A DNA stretch of 64,000 bases from Paractinoplanes ovalisporus (GCF_016834655.1 NZ_JAENHP010000020.1:124001-188000); one strand, 5' to 3'. Positions 44,068 to 53,705 are shown, counted from the first letter of the stretch. Notes: a model not told the origin generated them from the letters alone. Translations and numbers: made by a program.

Positions 44068-45513
44068 ATGAGCGCCACGACCATCGAACCAACAGCGCAG
44101 CCCGACGCCGTCGGCACCAACCGCTGGTACCTCTCCACCGCCCCGATCCTGCGCGCTCTCGTTCACCTCTGCGTGCCGATGGCCGCCGCGATGATCGTCG
44201 GCGCGGTCTACAACGTGATCAACGCCGGCTTCGTCGGCTCCCAGCACGACACCGCCCTGCTGGCCGCGATCACCTTCGGCACCCCGCTGCTCGGCCTGGT
44301 CATGGCGATCGGCGGCGTCTTCGGCGTCGGTGGCGGCGCACTCATCTCCCGGCTGCTGGGCGCGGCCGAACACGACCCGGCCAAGGCGGGCGAGATCAAG
44401 CACGTCTCGTCGTTCGCGGTCTGGGGCTCGGTCATCACCGGGGCCGTGATCGCCGGCGTCGGCCTGCTCCTGCTGCACCCGCTGGTGACGTTGCTCGGCG
44501 CGGACGCCGCCGCCGTACCCGCCACCCGCGAGTACGTGGCCGTCATGCTGGCCTTCGTCCCGGTGCTGGCCGCCGCCTTCTGTCTCGAGCAGATCGTGCG
44601 GGCCGAGGGCGCCGCGCGGCAGGCGATGATCGGGCTGATTCTGTCGACGGTCGCCAACATCGTGTTCGACGTGGTCTTCATCCTGCTGTTCCACTGGGGC
44701 GTGGCCGGCGCGGCGCTCGGCACCGGCCTGGCCAACGGCGTCATGGTCGCCTACTTCGCCTGGTGGCTGCAGCGCAACAGCGAGCACGTCAGCCTGGCGC
44801 CGCGGTGGTTCACGCTGCGGGGCGACGTGGTCAAGCCGGTCTTCGGCGTGGGGGTCGGCGAACTCCTGCAGTCCGCGTTCATGATCGTCACGGTTCTGGT
44901 GCTCAACAACCTGGCTTCCGCGTACGGGGACGGCCCGCTCGCCGCCATGGGCGTGGCCGTTCGCATCGCCCAGGTCCCCGAGTTCCTGATCATGGGGGTC
45001 ACGCTGGGCATCCTGCCGCTGTTCGCCTACGCCTACGGCAAGGGCGACCGGGCCCGCCTGAACTCCGCGCTGCGGGCCGGCGCGATCACCATCGGCGCCG
45101 TGATGCTGGTCTTCTGCGGCTCGGTGTTCCTCTTCCGCGAGCAGGTGCTCTCGGCGTTCTCGTCGGACCACGCGGTGCTCACCATCGGCGTCACGATCCT
45201 GGCCGCCCAGCTCGTCGCGACCGTCGCCAACGGCTTCGCCGGCCTGATCACCTCGCTGTTCCAGGCGGCCGGCCTGGCCAAGCCGGCGATCGTGATGGGC
45301 ATGGCCCAGGGCGTGCTCTTCATCCCGATCGTGCTGCTGGGCAACCTCTGGTACGGCCTGCCCGGCATCATCTGGGCCCTGACCGTCACCGAGGGCCTGG
45401 TCTTCCTGGTCGGGCTGGGCATCTGGTTCGCCTCCCGCGCCACCATCGAGCGCGGCCTGGCCGAGGGCAGCCCGGAGCGCGCCGAGGCCGTCCTCGAAGA
45501 GGCCGCCGCGTAA
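44068..45513 (+). CDS. MATE-family multidrug efflux transporter
   Basis: Inner-membrane cation-coupled antiporter of 481 residues with twelve predicted helices in two similar halves (first half VPMAAAMIVGAVYNVINAGF, second VGVGELLQSAFMIVTVLVL). It expels cationic drugs or metabolites. ATG at 44068 follows AAAGAGG. The gene lies downstream of the MarR regulator, separated by the 60-bp repeats. A bidirectional terminator follows. Confidence 0.93.
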   Translation: MSATTIEPTAQPDAVGTNRWYLSTAPILRALVHLCVPMAAAMIVGAVYNVINAGFVGSQHDTALLAAITFGTPLLGLVMAIGGVFGVGGGALISRLLGAAEHDPAKAGEIKHVSSFAVWGSVITGAVIAGVGLLLLHPLVTLLGADAAAVPATREYVAVMLAFVPVLAAAFCLEQIVRAEGAARQAMIGLILSTVANIVFDVVFILLFHWGVAGAALGTGLANGVMVAYFAWWLQRNSEHVSLAPRWFTLRGDVVKPVFGVGVGELLQSAFMIVTVLVLNNLASAYGDGPLAAMGVAVRIAQVPEFLIMGVTLGILPLFAYAYGKGDRARLNSALRAGAITIGAVMLVFCGSVFLFREQVLSAFSSDHAVLTIGVTILAAQLVATVANGFAGLITSLFQAAGLAKPAIVMGMAQGVLFIPIVLLGNLWYGLPGIIWALTVTEGLVFLVGLGIWFASRATIERGLAEGSPERAEAVLEEAAA

Positions 45514-45532
45514 GGCCGCATCCGCCACACAG

Positions 45533-45571
45533 AAATGGCCGGCACCCCTGAACAGGGCGCCGGCCATTTTT
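45533..45571. terminator. Bidirectional terminator between the MATE gene and thrS
   Basis: AAATGGCCGGC (45533-45543) pairs with GCCGGCCATTT (45559-45569), an 11-bp stem followed by a run of T on the plus strand and preceded by A on the other. Confidence 0.92.
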
Positions 45572-45640
45572 ACAAGCTCACGCAGCGGGAGCAGTCACGC
45601 CGCCGAGCACGGCGGGAACGGCCGAGCACGGCGGGAACGG

Positions 45641-47641
45641 TCACGCTGCCGAGGGGCTCACGCTCGTCCGGGACTTCACGATCTCGGCGACGTGGGCCAC
45701 GGCCTCGTCCAGCGAGACGCCGTTGCGCTGCGACCCGTCGCGGTAGCGGAAGCTGACCGTGCCGCCGTTGACGTCGTCGTCGCCGGCGATCGCCATGAAC
45801 GGGATCTTCTGCTGCTGGGCCGTACGGATCTTCTTCTGCATGCGGTCCGACGAGTGGTCGACCTCGGCCCGCACGCCGGCCTTCCGCAGCTTGGCGACGA
45901 ACTCTTCCAGGTACGCGGCGTGGTCGTCGCGGATCGGGATGCCCACCACCTGCACCGGGGCCAGCCAGGCCGGGAACGCGCCCGCATAGTGCTCGACCAG
46001 CACACCGAAGAACCGCTCGATCGACCCGAACTTGGCCGAGTGGATCATGACCGGTTCCTGCCGGGTGCCGTCGGCCGCCTGGAACTCGAGCCCGAAGCGG
46101 GCCGGCTGGTTGAAGTCGTACTGGATGGTCGACATCTGCCAGGTCCGGCCGATCGCGTCCTTGGCCTGGACGCTGATCTTGGGGCCGTAGAACGCCGCGC
46201 CGCCCGGGTCGAGCACCAGCTCGAGGCCGGACTCGGTGGCCGCGTCCTCCAGCACCTTGGTCGCCACGGCCCACTGCTCGTCCGTACCGATGAACTTGTC
46301 GCTCTTCGGGTCGCGGGTCGACAGCTCCAGGTAGTAGTCGTCGAGGCCGAAGTCGTCGAGCAGCGACCGGACGAACTGCAGCAGGTGCTTGATCTCGCCC
46401 GGGGCCTGCTCGGCGGTCACGTACGAGTGGGAGTCGTCCTGGGTCAGGCCGCGCACCCGGGTCAGGCCGTGCACCACGCCCGACTTCTCGTAGCGGTAGA
46501 CCGTGCCGAACTCGAAGAAGCGCAGCGGCAGCTCACGGTAGGACCGCCCGCGCGACCTGAAGATCAGGTTGTGCATCGGGCAGTTCATGGCCTTGAGGTA
46601 GTAGTCCGCGCCCTCCAGCTCCATGGGCGGGAACATGGTGTCCTTGTAGTACGGCAGGTGCCCGGAGGTGTGGAACAGCCCCTCCTTGCTGATGTGCGGC
46701 GTGCCGACGTACTGGAAACCCTCCTCGATGTGGCGGGCGCGGACGTAGTCCTCCATCTCGCGCTTGATGATGCCGCCCTTGGGGTGGAACACGACCAGGC
46801 CGGAGCCGATCTCGTCGGGGAACGAGAACAGGTCGAGCTCGGTGCCGAGCTTGCGGTGGTCGCGGCGCTCGGCCTCGGCCAGCCGGTTCAGGTACGCCTT
46901 CAGCTCGTCCCGCGACGGCCACGCGGTGCCGTAGATGCGCTGCAGCTGCGGGTTCTTCTCGGAGCCACGCCAGTAGGCGGCGGCCGAGCGCATCAGCTTG
47001 AACGCCGGGATGAGCCGGGTCGTCGGCAGGTGGGGGCCGCGGCACAGGTCGCCCCAGACGCGCTTGCCGTCCTTGTCGAGGTTGTCGTAGTGGGTCAGGT
47101 CGCCCGCGCCGACCACGCTCAGCTCGGCGTCGTCGACGTCACCCTTGATGTCGACCAGTTCCAGCTTGTACGGCTCGGCGGCCAGCTCGACCTTGGCCTC
47201 GTCGAGCGACTTGTATTCCCGGCGGCGGAAGCTCTGCCCGGCCTTGACGATCTCCTGCATCCGCTTCTCGAGCTTCGTCAGGTCTTCGGGCTGGAACGGC
47301 TTGGGCACGTCGAAGTCGTAGTAGAAGCCGTCGGTGATGGGCGGGCCGATGCCCAGCTTGGCCTCGGGGAAGACGTCCTGCACGGCCTGGGCCAGCACGT
47401 GCGCGGCCGAGTGGCGCAGCACGTTGAGGCCGTCGGGCTCGTCGATCGCGACCGGGGTGGCCTCGGTGTCCAGCTCGGGACGCCAGTCGAGGTCGCGCAG
47501 GCGCCCACCGGCGTCGCGGACGACCACGACCGCCTTGGGGCCCGTCGTCGGCAGGCCGGCTGCGGCCACCGCGTCGGCGGCCGTAGTCCCGGCCGGGACG
47601 ACGAGAGGGTCGGCCACAGCGGGGGTACGGGGTGCGGACAC
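45641..47641 (-). CDS. thrS: Threonyl-tRNA synthetase
   Basis: Charges tRNA-Thr; essential. 666 residues, full length. An N-terminal TGS domain (about 1-65), then the editing domain with HSAAH (77-81) and Cys200 (DLCRGPH), the class II catalytic core with zinc ligand Cys354 (MNCPMHN) and motif 2 RVRGLTQDDSHSY (395-407), and the anticodon-binding domain (about 560-660). GTG at 47641 follows GAAGGAGAT; an in-frame ATG at 47674 lacks this. No T-box leader is seen in the 141-bp gap to the divergent sigma factor gene. Confidence 0.97.
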   Translation of the reverse strand: MSAPRTPAVADPLVVPAGTTAADAVAAAGLPTTGPKAVVVVRDAGGRLRDLDWRPELDTEATPVAIDEPDGLNVLRHSAAHVLAQAVQDVFPEAKLGIGPPITDGFYYDFDVPKPFQPEDLTKLEKRMQEIVKAGQSFRRREYKSLDEAKVELAAEPYKLELVDIKGDVDDAELSVVGAGDLTHYDNLDKDGKRVWGDLCRGPHLPTTRLIPAFKLMRSAAAYWRGSEKNPQLQRIYGTAWPSRDELKAYLNRLAEAERRDHRKLGTELDLFSFPDEIGSGLVVFHPKGGIIKREMEDYVRARHIEEGFQYVGTPHISKEGLFHTSGHLPYYKDTMFPPMELEGADYYLKAMNCPMHNLIFRSRGRSYRELPLRFFEFGTVYRYEKSGVVHGLTRVRGLTQDDSHSYVTAEQAPGEIKHLLQFVRSLLDDFGLDDYYLELSTRDPKSDKFIGTDEQWAVATKVLEDAATESGLELVLDPGGAAFYGPKISVQAKDAIGRTWQMSTIQYDFNQPARFGLEFQAADGTRQEPVMIHSAKFGSIERFFGVLVEHYAGAFPAWLAPVQVVGIPIRDDHAAYLEEFVAKLRKAGVRAEVDHSSDRMQKKIRTAQQQKIPFMAIAGDDDVNGGTVSFRYRDGSQRNGVSLDEAVAHVAEIVKSRTSVSPSAA

Positions 47642-47782
47642 GGTGATCTCCTTCGAAGAAATGTTCAGGACCAAACCTTGACGATGCTAGTCGCCCGGAA
47701 ATTCCCGCGTTGAACGAGCAACCTTTCCGGGTCCGTACATCACTAACAGGTGAGGCCGGCCCCTTGTTTCGGAAAGGACCGT

Positions 47783-48292
47783 GTGACCGATCCCGACGAC
47801 GCCTTCCAGCGGTTCTTCGAAGCGCACCACGCCGACTTGTCACGCCTCGCGTACCTGCTCACCGGGGAGCCGGACGCGGCGGACGACCTGGCGGCGGACG
47901 CCTTCGTGGAGATGTGGCGTCACTGGGAGCGGGTGGCGGCGGCCGGCAACCCCCTCGCGTACGCCCGGGGGATCGTCGCCAACCTGGCCCGTCAGTGGAT
48001 CAAACGGCGGGCCCGGGAGCGGGCCGGCCTGCTCGGGTTGAACCTGGTCCGCCGCCCGCCCGGCGAGTCCGACCCGGCCACGGTGCTCGACGTGCGGGCC
48101 GCGCTGCGCCGGCTGCCCCCGCGCCGCCGCGAGTGTGTGGTGCTGCGGTATGCGTTCGACGTGCCGGAGCGGGAGGTGGCCGCGATCCTCGGCATCTCGG
48201 TGGGTGCCGTGAAGAGCCAGACCTCGCGGGGTGCGGCCCAGCTCAGCGCGTTCGTTTCGGAGAGGGGATCGCATGCCGCAGGACGACCGTGA
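47783..48292 (+). CDS. SigE-type ECF RNA polymerase sigma factor
   Basis: 169 residues. Region 2 (FEAHHADLSRLAYLLTGEPDAADDLAADAFVEMWRHWERV) covers about 11-55 and region 4 (LRRLPPRRRECVVLRYAFDVPEREVAAILG) about 108-150. The family is the actinomycete SigE/SigM-like ECF group. GTG at 47783 follows GGAAAGGA. The next gene overlaps it by 20 bp and encodes a membrane protein, likely its anti-sigma partner. Confidence 0.93.
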   Translation: MTDPDDAFQRFFEAHHADLSRLAYLLTGEPDAADDLAADAFVEMWRHWERVAAAGNPLAYARGIVANLARQWIKRRARERAGLLGLNLVRRPPGESDPATVLDVRAALRRLPPRRRECVVLRYAFDVPEREVAAILGISVGAVKSQTSRGAAQLSAFVSERGSHAAGRP

Positions 48293-48938
48293 ACTGCGTG
48301 GTGTGCTGCGCGACGAGGCCGAGCGTCACTTCCCCGACCGGGAGGCCATGCTGGAGCGGATCGCTAGGGGCCGGTCGGCGGGCGGGCGCTCGGCGGGCAC
48401 GTTCCACCGGGTTCTGCGCCCGGCGGCCGCCGCTCTGGCCGTGGCCTCGGTGGTCGCGGTCGTGGCCGGGGTGCGTCTCGCCGACCGGCCCGATCCGGTC
48501 GACGGTCCTCCGGTGGCCGCTTCGCCCGCGCCCACGCCCAGGTTCTCGACCCCTTCCCCCGTACGAGGGAAGGCTCTCACCGCCGTGGGAAAGCGCGACC
48601 CGCACTCCTTCGCCAACTGGTCGCAGCAGCAGGTCACGGTGGCCGCCGGGGAGCCGGTCACGCGGCTCGACGTGACGATCAGCATCGCCCGCTCGGAGGG
48701 GGTGGCCGACACCGGCCGCTGGACGTCGATCCCGTCCGCGATGGTCATGATGACGGTGACGGTCGAGCGGGAGGCCCTGGTCTACCGGTTCACGCTCAAG
48801 CCCGGCGGCACACTGGCCCCGGGTTCGTACGTGTTCGCGGCCCAGTTCAACCACACCACCGACCCCCGCCCGCTCGGCGGCGACTCGTTCACGGTCGTCA
48901 CCGGCGTGGACCGGCTGACCGGCGGGTTCAGCGCCTGA
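48273..48938 (+). CDS. Single-pass membrane protein, probable sigma-factor partner
   Basis: 221 residues. A short cytoplasmic part (1-45) with an acidic, arginine-rich helix, one membrane segment (about 47-67), and an external beta-rich domain with no cysteines. It lacks the zinc-binding ZAS motif of classical anti-sigma factors. Overlap with the sigma gene and ribosome site GGAGAGGGG support co-translation. Anti-sigma function is inferred from position. The last 11 bp overlap the 3' end of the convergent WXG-type gene. Confidence 0.8.
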   Translation: MPQDDRELRGVLRDEAERHFPDREAMLERIARGRSAGGRSAGTFHRVLRPAAAALAVASVVAVVAGVRLADRPDPVDGPPVAASPAPTPRFSTPSPVRGKALTAVGKRDPHSFANWSQQQVTVAAGEPVTRLDVTISIARSEGVADTGRWTSIPSAMVMMTVTVEREALVYRFTLKPGGTLAPGSYVFAAQFNHTTDPRPLGGDSFTVVTGVDRLTGGFSA

Positions 48939-49815
48939 CCATCTCCGACTGGTCCTCGGCGCCCGGCGTGTAGGACAGCAACCGCTGCCCCCGGGCCCGG
49001 CGTTCCAGGTCGTCGATCGCGGCCAGGCGGCGGTCGATGTTCAGCTGGGCCTGGTTCATCGCCCCGTCGTGGGCCCGCTCCTGCCCCTCCCGCGCGGCCA
49101 GCAGGGCTTCCTTGTCCCGCTGGAGCAGCAGCCGGTTCGCGGAGTCGCGGTCCTTGGCCGGCAGCCCGACGGCGGCCCCGATGATCTGCGGGTGCTCGAC
49201 GATTGCCTTGTCCTGCATGAGCGGGTGCTGCGCCTGCCACCACCCGGCCTGGCTCTCGGGCGTGATGTTGGCCAGGGCCAGCATCCCGACCTCGTCGAAC
49301 TGGGGACGACCGGTGTCCGGCACGTACTGCTCGCGGTAGCGGTGCTGGCCCAGGCGGTCGGTGGCCAGCTGGTCGGCCTCGTTGACCCGGGTCAGGACCT
49401 CGCCGATCTGCTGCGCGTAGGAGTCGATGGTGGACTGGGCGGCGGCGACCGTGAGCCGGGCGGTGATGGTGCCCGCCTCGAGGTCGATCCGCAGGCCGGC
49501 GCTCTCGGCCTCGGCCACCAGCTCGTGCAGGAAGCGCCGGTTGTCCTCCAGCGTGAGCGCGAACTTGCGGATGGTCCAGGCGACGTTGACGCACTGGCCG
49601 TTCCCGTTGCCGAGCTGCACCCGCAGGTCGGCCACCTGGGCCTGGGCGGCCTGCGAACTGGGCCCGGCCGGCCAGTGGTTGGGCAGCTCGCGGGTGTCCC
49701 GTCCGAGGTCCTCGACGGCGGCGTCCAGCGCCTCGGCCAGCCGCTCCCAGTGCCGGGCGGTCTGTTCCAGCTGCCCTATGTCGGCGTCCATCAGTCCGCG
49801 CAGGGTGATCGCCAC
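48928..49815 (-). CDS. Long WXG100-like protein, apparently lacking its usual hydrolase domain
   Basis: 295 residues, largely helical. The first 100 residues form a WXG100-like hairpin (ARHWERLAEALD and NHWPAG). The next 170 residues form the linker region seen in ESX-type secreted proteins of the alpha/beta hydrolase DUF1023 group (APDGAMNQAQLNIDRRLAAIDDLER-like), but the sequence ends at RLLSYTPGAEDQSEMVRR, just where the hydrolase would begin. GTG at 49815 starts 4 nt after the preceding small gene, so both are one operon. Probably exported through a type VII system, which is not in this window. Confidence 0.7.
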   Translation of the reverse strand: MAITLRGLMDADIGQLEQTARHWERLAEALDAAVEDLGRDTRELPNHWPAGPSSQAAQAQVADLRVQLGNGNGQCVNVAWTIRKFALTLEDNRRFLHELVAEAESAGLRIDLEAGTITARLTVAAAQSTIDSYAQQIGEVLTRVNEADQLATDRLGQHRYREQYVPDTGRPQFDEVGMLALANITPESQAGWWQAQHPLMQDKAIVEHPQIIGAAVGLPAKDRDSANRLLLQRDKEALLAAREGQERAHDGAMNQAQLNIDRRLAAIDDLERRARGQRLLSYTPGAEDQSEMVRR

Positions 49816-49819
49816 GACG

Positions 49820-50137
49820 TCACGCTCCCGGGGTTCCGGCCGACTGGAAGCGGTGGGCCGCGTTCTCGTCGGTGGTCACGAAGTCGCCGGCCGCCTGCCG
49901 CAGCTGATCGCCGTAGTCCCGCACGAACCCGGCCAGCCCCGCCATCGTGGTCTCCCACAACAGGGCCGTGCCGAACAGCTCGCTCTCGCAGACCCGGGAC
50001 CCCTCGACCGCTCCTTCGCCGGAGTGCTCCCAGCCGCGCATCTGCTCGGCCACGCGCTCCAGCCGGTCGGCCACACCACCGACCGCCACTCCCATGGCCC
50101 GGATCTCGGGCGCGTCGATGCTGGTCATGTCATCCAT
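49820..50137 (-). CDS. Small WXG100-like protein (ESX type)
   Basis: 105 residues with two predicted helices and the aromatic turn ALLWETTMAGLAGFVRDY. Its size and its place 4 bp before the longer WXG100-like gene match partner pairs of ESX (type VII) substrates. The classical WxG is not strict here. The start is ATG at 50137, preceded by GGGGT; an ATG 9 nt later is also possible. The 69-bp gap to the NACHT gene holds a shared divergent promoter. Confidence 0.7.
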   Translation of the reverse strand: MDDMTSIDAPEIRAMGVAVGGVADRLERVAEQMRGWEHSGEGAVEGSRVCESELFGTALLWETTMAGLAGFVRDYGDQLRQAAGDFVTTDENAAHRFQSAGTPGA

Positions 50138-50206
50138 AGACCCCACACGATAGCGACGCCCCCGGCGGTTCAGCGGCCGCGGGCGCGACGGCGCTACGGT
50201 CGCGGC

Positions 50207-52810
50207 ATGGCCAAAGCCACGCCACTGACCTATGTGGGTGCTCTCGCGCTCCTCGGCCGCCACTCCCCGGTCGCGATCGAGATCCTGGACCGGGCGGCGG
50301 GCGCGGGCATCCTGCTCGGGGCGATCGTCCACCCACCCGCTCTGGGGCTGGTCGACGGAAAGCAGGAGGCCGGGCGGCTCGTACGGGACCTGGTGGCGCC
50401 GGCGCTGGAGCGGCTGCGCGGCACCCAGGGCCGCCACCGTCACGAGCTGATCACCGCCGCCCACACCACGATCGTGGTCGCCGCCCTCTTCGACGCGCTG
50501 CGCGAGACGCTGGGCCCGGTCTACGACGCGCTCGAGGTCACCGACGCCGAGAAGCTGCGCCTGGCGACGTCCCGCGGCGAGATCGTGTCGCAGGCGGGCT
50601 GGATCGACCAGCTCACCGGATCCGACCTCCCGCTGCCCTCGCCCACCGCCGGTTTCGAAGAGAACCTGAACGACCGCCTCGCGCCGCGGATGGCCGACCT
50701 GGCCGACGGCGCGATCGCGTTCTTCGAGGGCCTGCGGGCCTGGAACAACCGGGTGGCCTCGGCCGACGTGATCCCGGCGGTGGTCGCGCGCTGGCGCCGG
50801 CTCTACCGCGACTCATACCTGCGGCTCGGCGCCGACGTGCCCGAGTTCTTCGTGTGGGCGTCGCTCGGCGAGCACGCCGCCACCCGCGACGAGCTGCGCC
50901 GGGTCAACGCCCGCCTGCTCGAAGTGCTCGACCGGGCGTCCGAGGCGATGGGCCAGCTGCACGACATCCTCGCCGCCGGGGCGCGCGTCGAACGGCCCCG
51001 GCGGGGCACTATCCGGGCCAACCTCGCGCGGACCGCGGCCGCCGTGCTCGACCAGCCCCTGCTGCGCTCGTCCAAACCGCCGGGCGGCCTGAGCCTGCCG
51101 ACCGTCGCCGAGGGCTTCGTGACACCCCGTTTCCGGTACGCGGTGGCGTCCGGCCCATCCGCAGCGGCCATGTCACAGGAGCAGTGGTGGAGCGAGCGCC
51201 CGGTCCGCGACGGGCTCGACAAGTTCCTCGCCGCGTGCCTGGCCCACCCCGACTCGGCCCGGCTGCCGCTGGTCGTGCTGGGCCACCCCGGCGCCGGCAA
51301 GTCGCTGCTGAGCGAGATCCTGGCGGCCCGGCTGCCCAGCGAACGGTTCGCGGTCGTCCCGGTCCAGCTGCGCCGGGTCAACGCCGACGACCGGCTGCTC
51401 ACCCAGGTCGAGTCGGCGCTGCGCGACACCCTGCACGAACAGGTCTCGTGGGGGCAGCTGGCCGAGGAGTGCGCCGACGTGACCCGCGTGGTGGTGCTGG
51501 ACGGCTTCGACGAGCTCATCCAGGCGACCGGGACCACCCAGTCGAGCTACCTGACCGAGGCCGCCCGCTTCCAGGCCGAGGAGCTGGCGATGGACCGCTC
51601 GGTGGCGGTGGTCGTGACCTCGCGCACCATCGTGGTCGACCGGGCCCGGGTGCCCGACGGGTCGCTGGTGATCAAGCTGGAGGAGTTCTCGGACGACCAG
51701 ATCGGGCAGTGGCTCGCGGCCTGGAACCGGGCCAACGCCCGCACGCCGAGGTTCCGGGCGCTCGGCCTCGACGAGATGCGGCGCCACGGCGAACTGGCCC
51801 GGCAGCCGTTGCTGCTCACGCTGCTCGGCATCTATCACGCCGATCCGACCGCGGCCCGCCTCGACAACGGCGCGATGTCGGGCGCGACCCTCTACCGCAT
51901 GCTGCTCGACAACTTCATCCACCGGCAGGTGGCCGACAAGCCCGACCGCCCACCGGGCGAGGACGACCTGCCGCGCCTGCTCAGTGATTCCCGGTGGCGG
52001 CTGAGCATCGCCGCCTTCGGGATGTTCAACCGCGGCCGCCAGCACATCGGCGACCAGGATCTGGAACGAGACCTGGAGGTGTTCCTCGGCCGCGGCTCCT
52101 TCGCCGGGCGCGACGAGGCGGGCGGTTTCGAGTCGCCGACCGGGCGGGCTCGCCAGACCGTGGCCGGCTTCTTCTTCGTGCACGTGGCCCGGGCCGACGA
52201 ACACACCGACCACGCCCGGCGTACGTACGAGTTCCTGCACGCCACGTTCGGCGAGTTCCTGATCGCCGAGCGGGCGCTGATCCTGCTCGACGGCTATGCC
52301 CGGCGGCGCGAGCTCTACCGCTCGGACCCGTCCGCGCACGACGCCCCCGACGACAGCACGCTGCGCGCCCTGCTCTCATACCAGCCGCTGACCCTGCGCC
52401 GCCCGATCATCGAGTTCGCCCGCGGCCTGGTTACCGAGCGCCGCCCGGCGATGCTCGTGGCCGTCCGCACGTTGCTCACCCAGGCCCGGCGGCGGGCGTT
52501 CGGCCATCTCGCCTATGCCCCGATGCCACCCGACGTGGTCGACGCGTGCGCGGCCTACACGGCCAATTTGGTGCTGCTCGCGGTGCTGCTCTCCGACGAC
52601 GGCATCGAGGTGGGTGCGCTGGCCCCGCCCGGGGTTGCGGCCCCGCAGTGGTGGCGGTCGACCGTGCGGTTGTGGCAGGCCGGTCTGGACGAGGAAGCGT
52701 GGGAGAGCCTGGAGAACTCGCTGAAAGTCGGACGGCTGGCGTTGTCGGGCAGCCTGCGCGACCGCAAGACGCTGAACGTGACCGACCAGAAGGTGACGCT
52801 GACCGGCTGA
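50207..52810 (+). CDS. Bacterial NACHT-domain NTPase (putative defence protein)
   Basis: 867 residues. The first 330 residues are helical and resemble the NACHT N-terminal helical domains catalogued in bacteria (probably NNH7, from memory). The NACHT module has Walker A GHPGAGKS (359-366), Walker B VVVLDGFDEL (428-437) and sensor TSR (471-473). Then winged-helix and helical regions follow, with the typical YEFLHATFGEFLIAE at 674-688, and a helical C-terminal part to 867 with no LRR, WD40 or TPR repeats recognised. Such NTPases act in anti-phage defence in several bacteria, using oligomerisation. The ATG at 50207 has no clear ribosome site. It ends 1 bp from a convergent XRE-DUF5753 gene. Confidence 0.9.
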   Translation: MAKATPLTYVGALALLGRHSPVAIEILDRAAGAGILLGAIVHPPALGLVDGKQEAGRLVRDLVAPALERLRGTQGRHRHELITAAHTTIVVAALFDALRETLGPVYDALEVTDAEKLRLATSRGEIVSQAGWIDQLTGSDLPLPSPTAGFEENLNDRLAPRMADLADGAIAFFEGLRAWNNRVASADVIPAVVARWRRLYRDSYLRLGADVPEFFVWASLGEHAATRDELRRVNARLLEVLDRASEAMGQLHDILAAGARVERPRRGTIRANLARTAAAVLDQPLLRSSKPPGGLSLPTVAEGFVTPRFRYAVASGPSAAAMSQEQWWSERPVRDGLDKFLAACLAHPDSARLPLVVLGHPGAGKSLLSEILAARLPSERFAVVPVQLRRVNADDRLLTQVESALRDTLHEQVSWGQLAEECADVTRVVVLDGFDELIQATGTTQSSYLTEAARFQAEELAMDRSVAVVVTSRTIVVDRARVPDGSLVIKLEEFSDDQIGQWLAAWNRANARTPRFRALGLDEMRRHGELARQPLLLTLLGIYHADPTAARLDNGAMSGATLYRMLLDNFIHRQVADKPDRPPGEDDLPRLLSDSRWRLSIAAFGMFNRGRQHIGDQDLERDLEVFLGRGSFAGRDEAGGFESPTGRARQTVAGFFFVHVARADEHTDHARRTYEFLHATFGEFLIAERALILLDGYARRRELYRSDPSAHDAPDDSTLRALLSYQPLTLRRPIIEFARGLVTERRPAMLVAVRTLLTQARRRAFGHLAYAPMPPDVVDACAAYTANLVLLAVLLSDDGIEVGALAPPGVAAPQWWRSTVRLWQAGLDEEAWESLENSLKVGRLALSGSLRDRKTLNVTDQKVTLTG

Positions 52811-52811
52811 C

Positions 52812-53696
52812 TCACTCCCACAGCCAGGGCCGCGGCTGCCGCCCCCGGTCGTAGTGATCAGCGACCCGATTCAACAACTGACCGGTGCGTTCGCTGTCGA
52901 GTGCGGTTTGCACCAGAGCCTCGAACTGCCGGTTGAAGAGCGCGAGGTTGGCGGGATCCTCGAGAGACTGATCGTTCGTCATCCGTTCGACGTAGACGAG
53001 TTCGTTGCCGACGATCGTGAATGCGTGGAAACGGATCAACCCGGCCTCGAACGGCAGGACCGAGATCTCGATGGAAGGGCGTCGCGAAAGCTCAGCCAAA
53101 CGGCGCATCTGAGCCGCCATTGTCTCCGCCCCGCCGACCCGCCGGTAGAGCACCGACTCGTCGATCACGACCTTCAGCTCCGGGGGGTCACTTCGTTCGA
53201 GCAGGTTTGCCTGCCGCCGCATGCGTAGAGCCAAGCGCCTCTGATCGTGCCCTTGATCAGGCATCTTCGTTGCGTCGGCACGGTAGCCAGTCACCAGGGC
53301 CTCGGCATAACTCCGGGTCTGAAGCAGACCAGGGACATACTCCGCGGCGTAATCGCGCAACTGGTCGACCTCGGATTCGAGCCCGATGAGACCCAGAAAC
53401 GCCGGGCTGAGATCACCTCGGAAGTCGTGCCACCATCCCCGGGTCTTCGACGACTCGTTACGCCGGAGCAGCTCGCGCTGTGCCGCGCCGTTGATGCCGA
53501 GCAGCGCGGCCAACGGTCGCAGGTCGTTGTTGCTGATGCCGACGTCGCCGCTCTCGATCCGCATGACCTTCGACAGTGACCACTCCATGGCGCGGGCGAC
53601 CTCGGCCTGAGTTATGCCTGCGGCCTCGCGGGCGCGCCGGAGGTCGGCTCGCAGCATGCGTGCCGCGCGGATCGGGCCGGGCTCGCGTGGGGCCAC
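52812..53696 (-). CDS. XRE-family regulator with DUF5753 (Scr1-like)
   Basis: 294 residues. N-terminal HTH_3 (about 16-75: AGITQAEVARAMEWSLSKVMRIESG), then DUF5753 (about 100-285: YVPGLLQTRSYAEALV and the LPFEAG core). Such regulators usually sit beside a small DUF397 gene; none is present here. It starts 9 bp after the C-C hydrolase gene on the same strand and ends 1 bp from the NACHT gene. The GTG start is uncertain; ATG at about 53657 is also possible. Confidence 0.9.
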   Translation of the reverse strand: MAPREPGPIRAARMLRADLRRAREAAGITQAEVARAMEWSLSKVMRIESGDVGISNNDLRPLAALLGINGAAQRELLRRNESSKTRGWWHDFRGDLSPAFLGLIGLESEVDQLRDYAAEYVPGLLQTRSYAEALVTGYRADATKMPDQGHDQRRLALRMRRQANLLERSDPPELKVVIDESVLYRRVGGAETMAAQMRRLAELSRRPSIEISVLPFEAGLIRFHAFTIVGNELVYVERMTNDQSLEDPANLALFNRQFEALVQTALDSERTGQLLNRVADHYDRGRQPRPWLWE

Positions 53697-53705
53697 ATGG
53701 CGAGC

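Noticed and set aside
45692..47713. Plus-strand frame of 673 codons
   Set aside because: Antisense to thrS, whose identity is certain.
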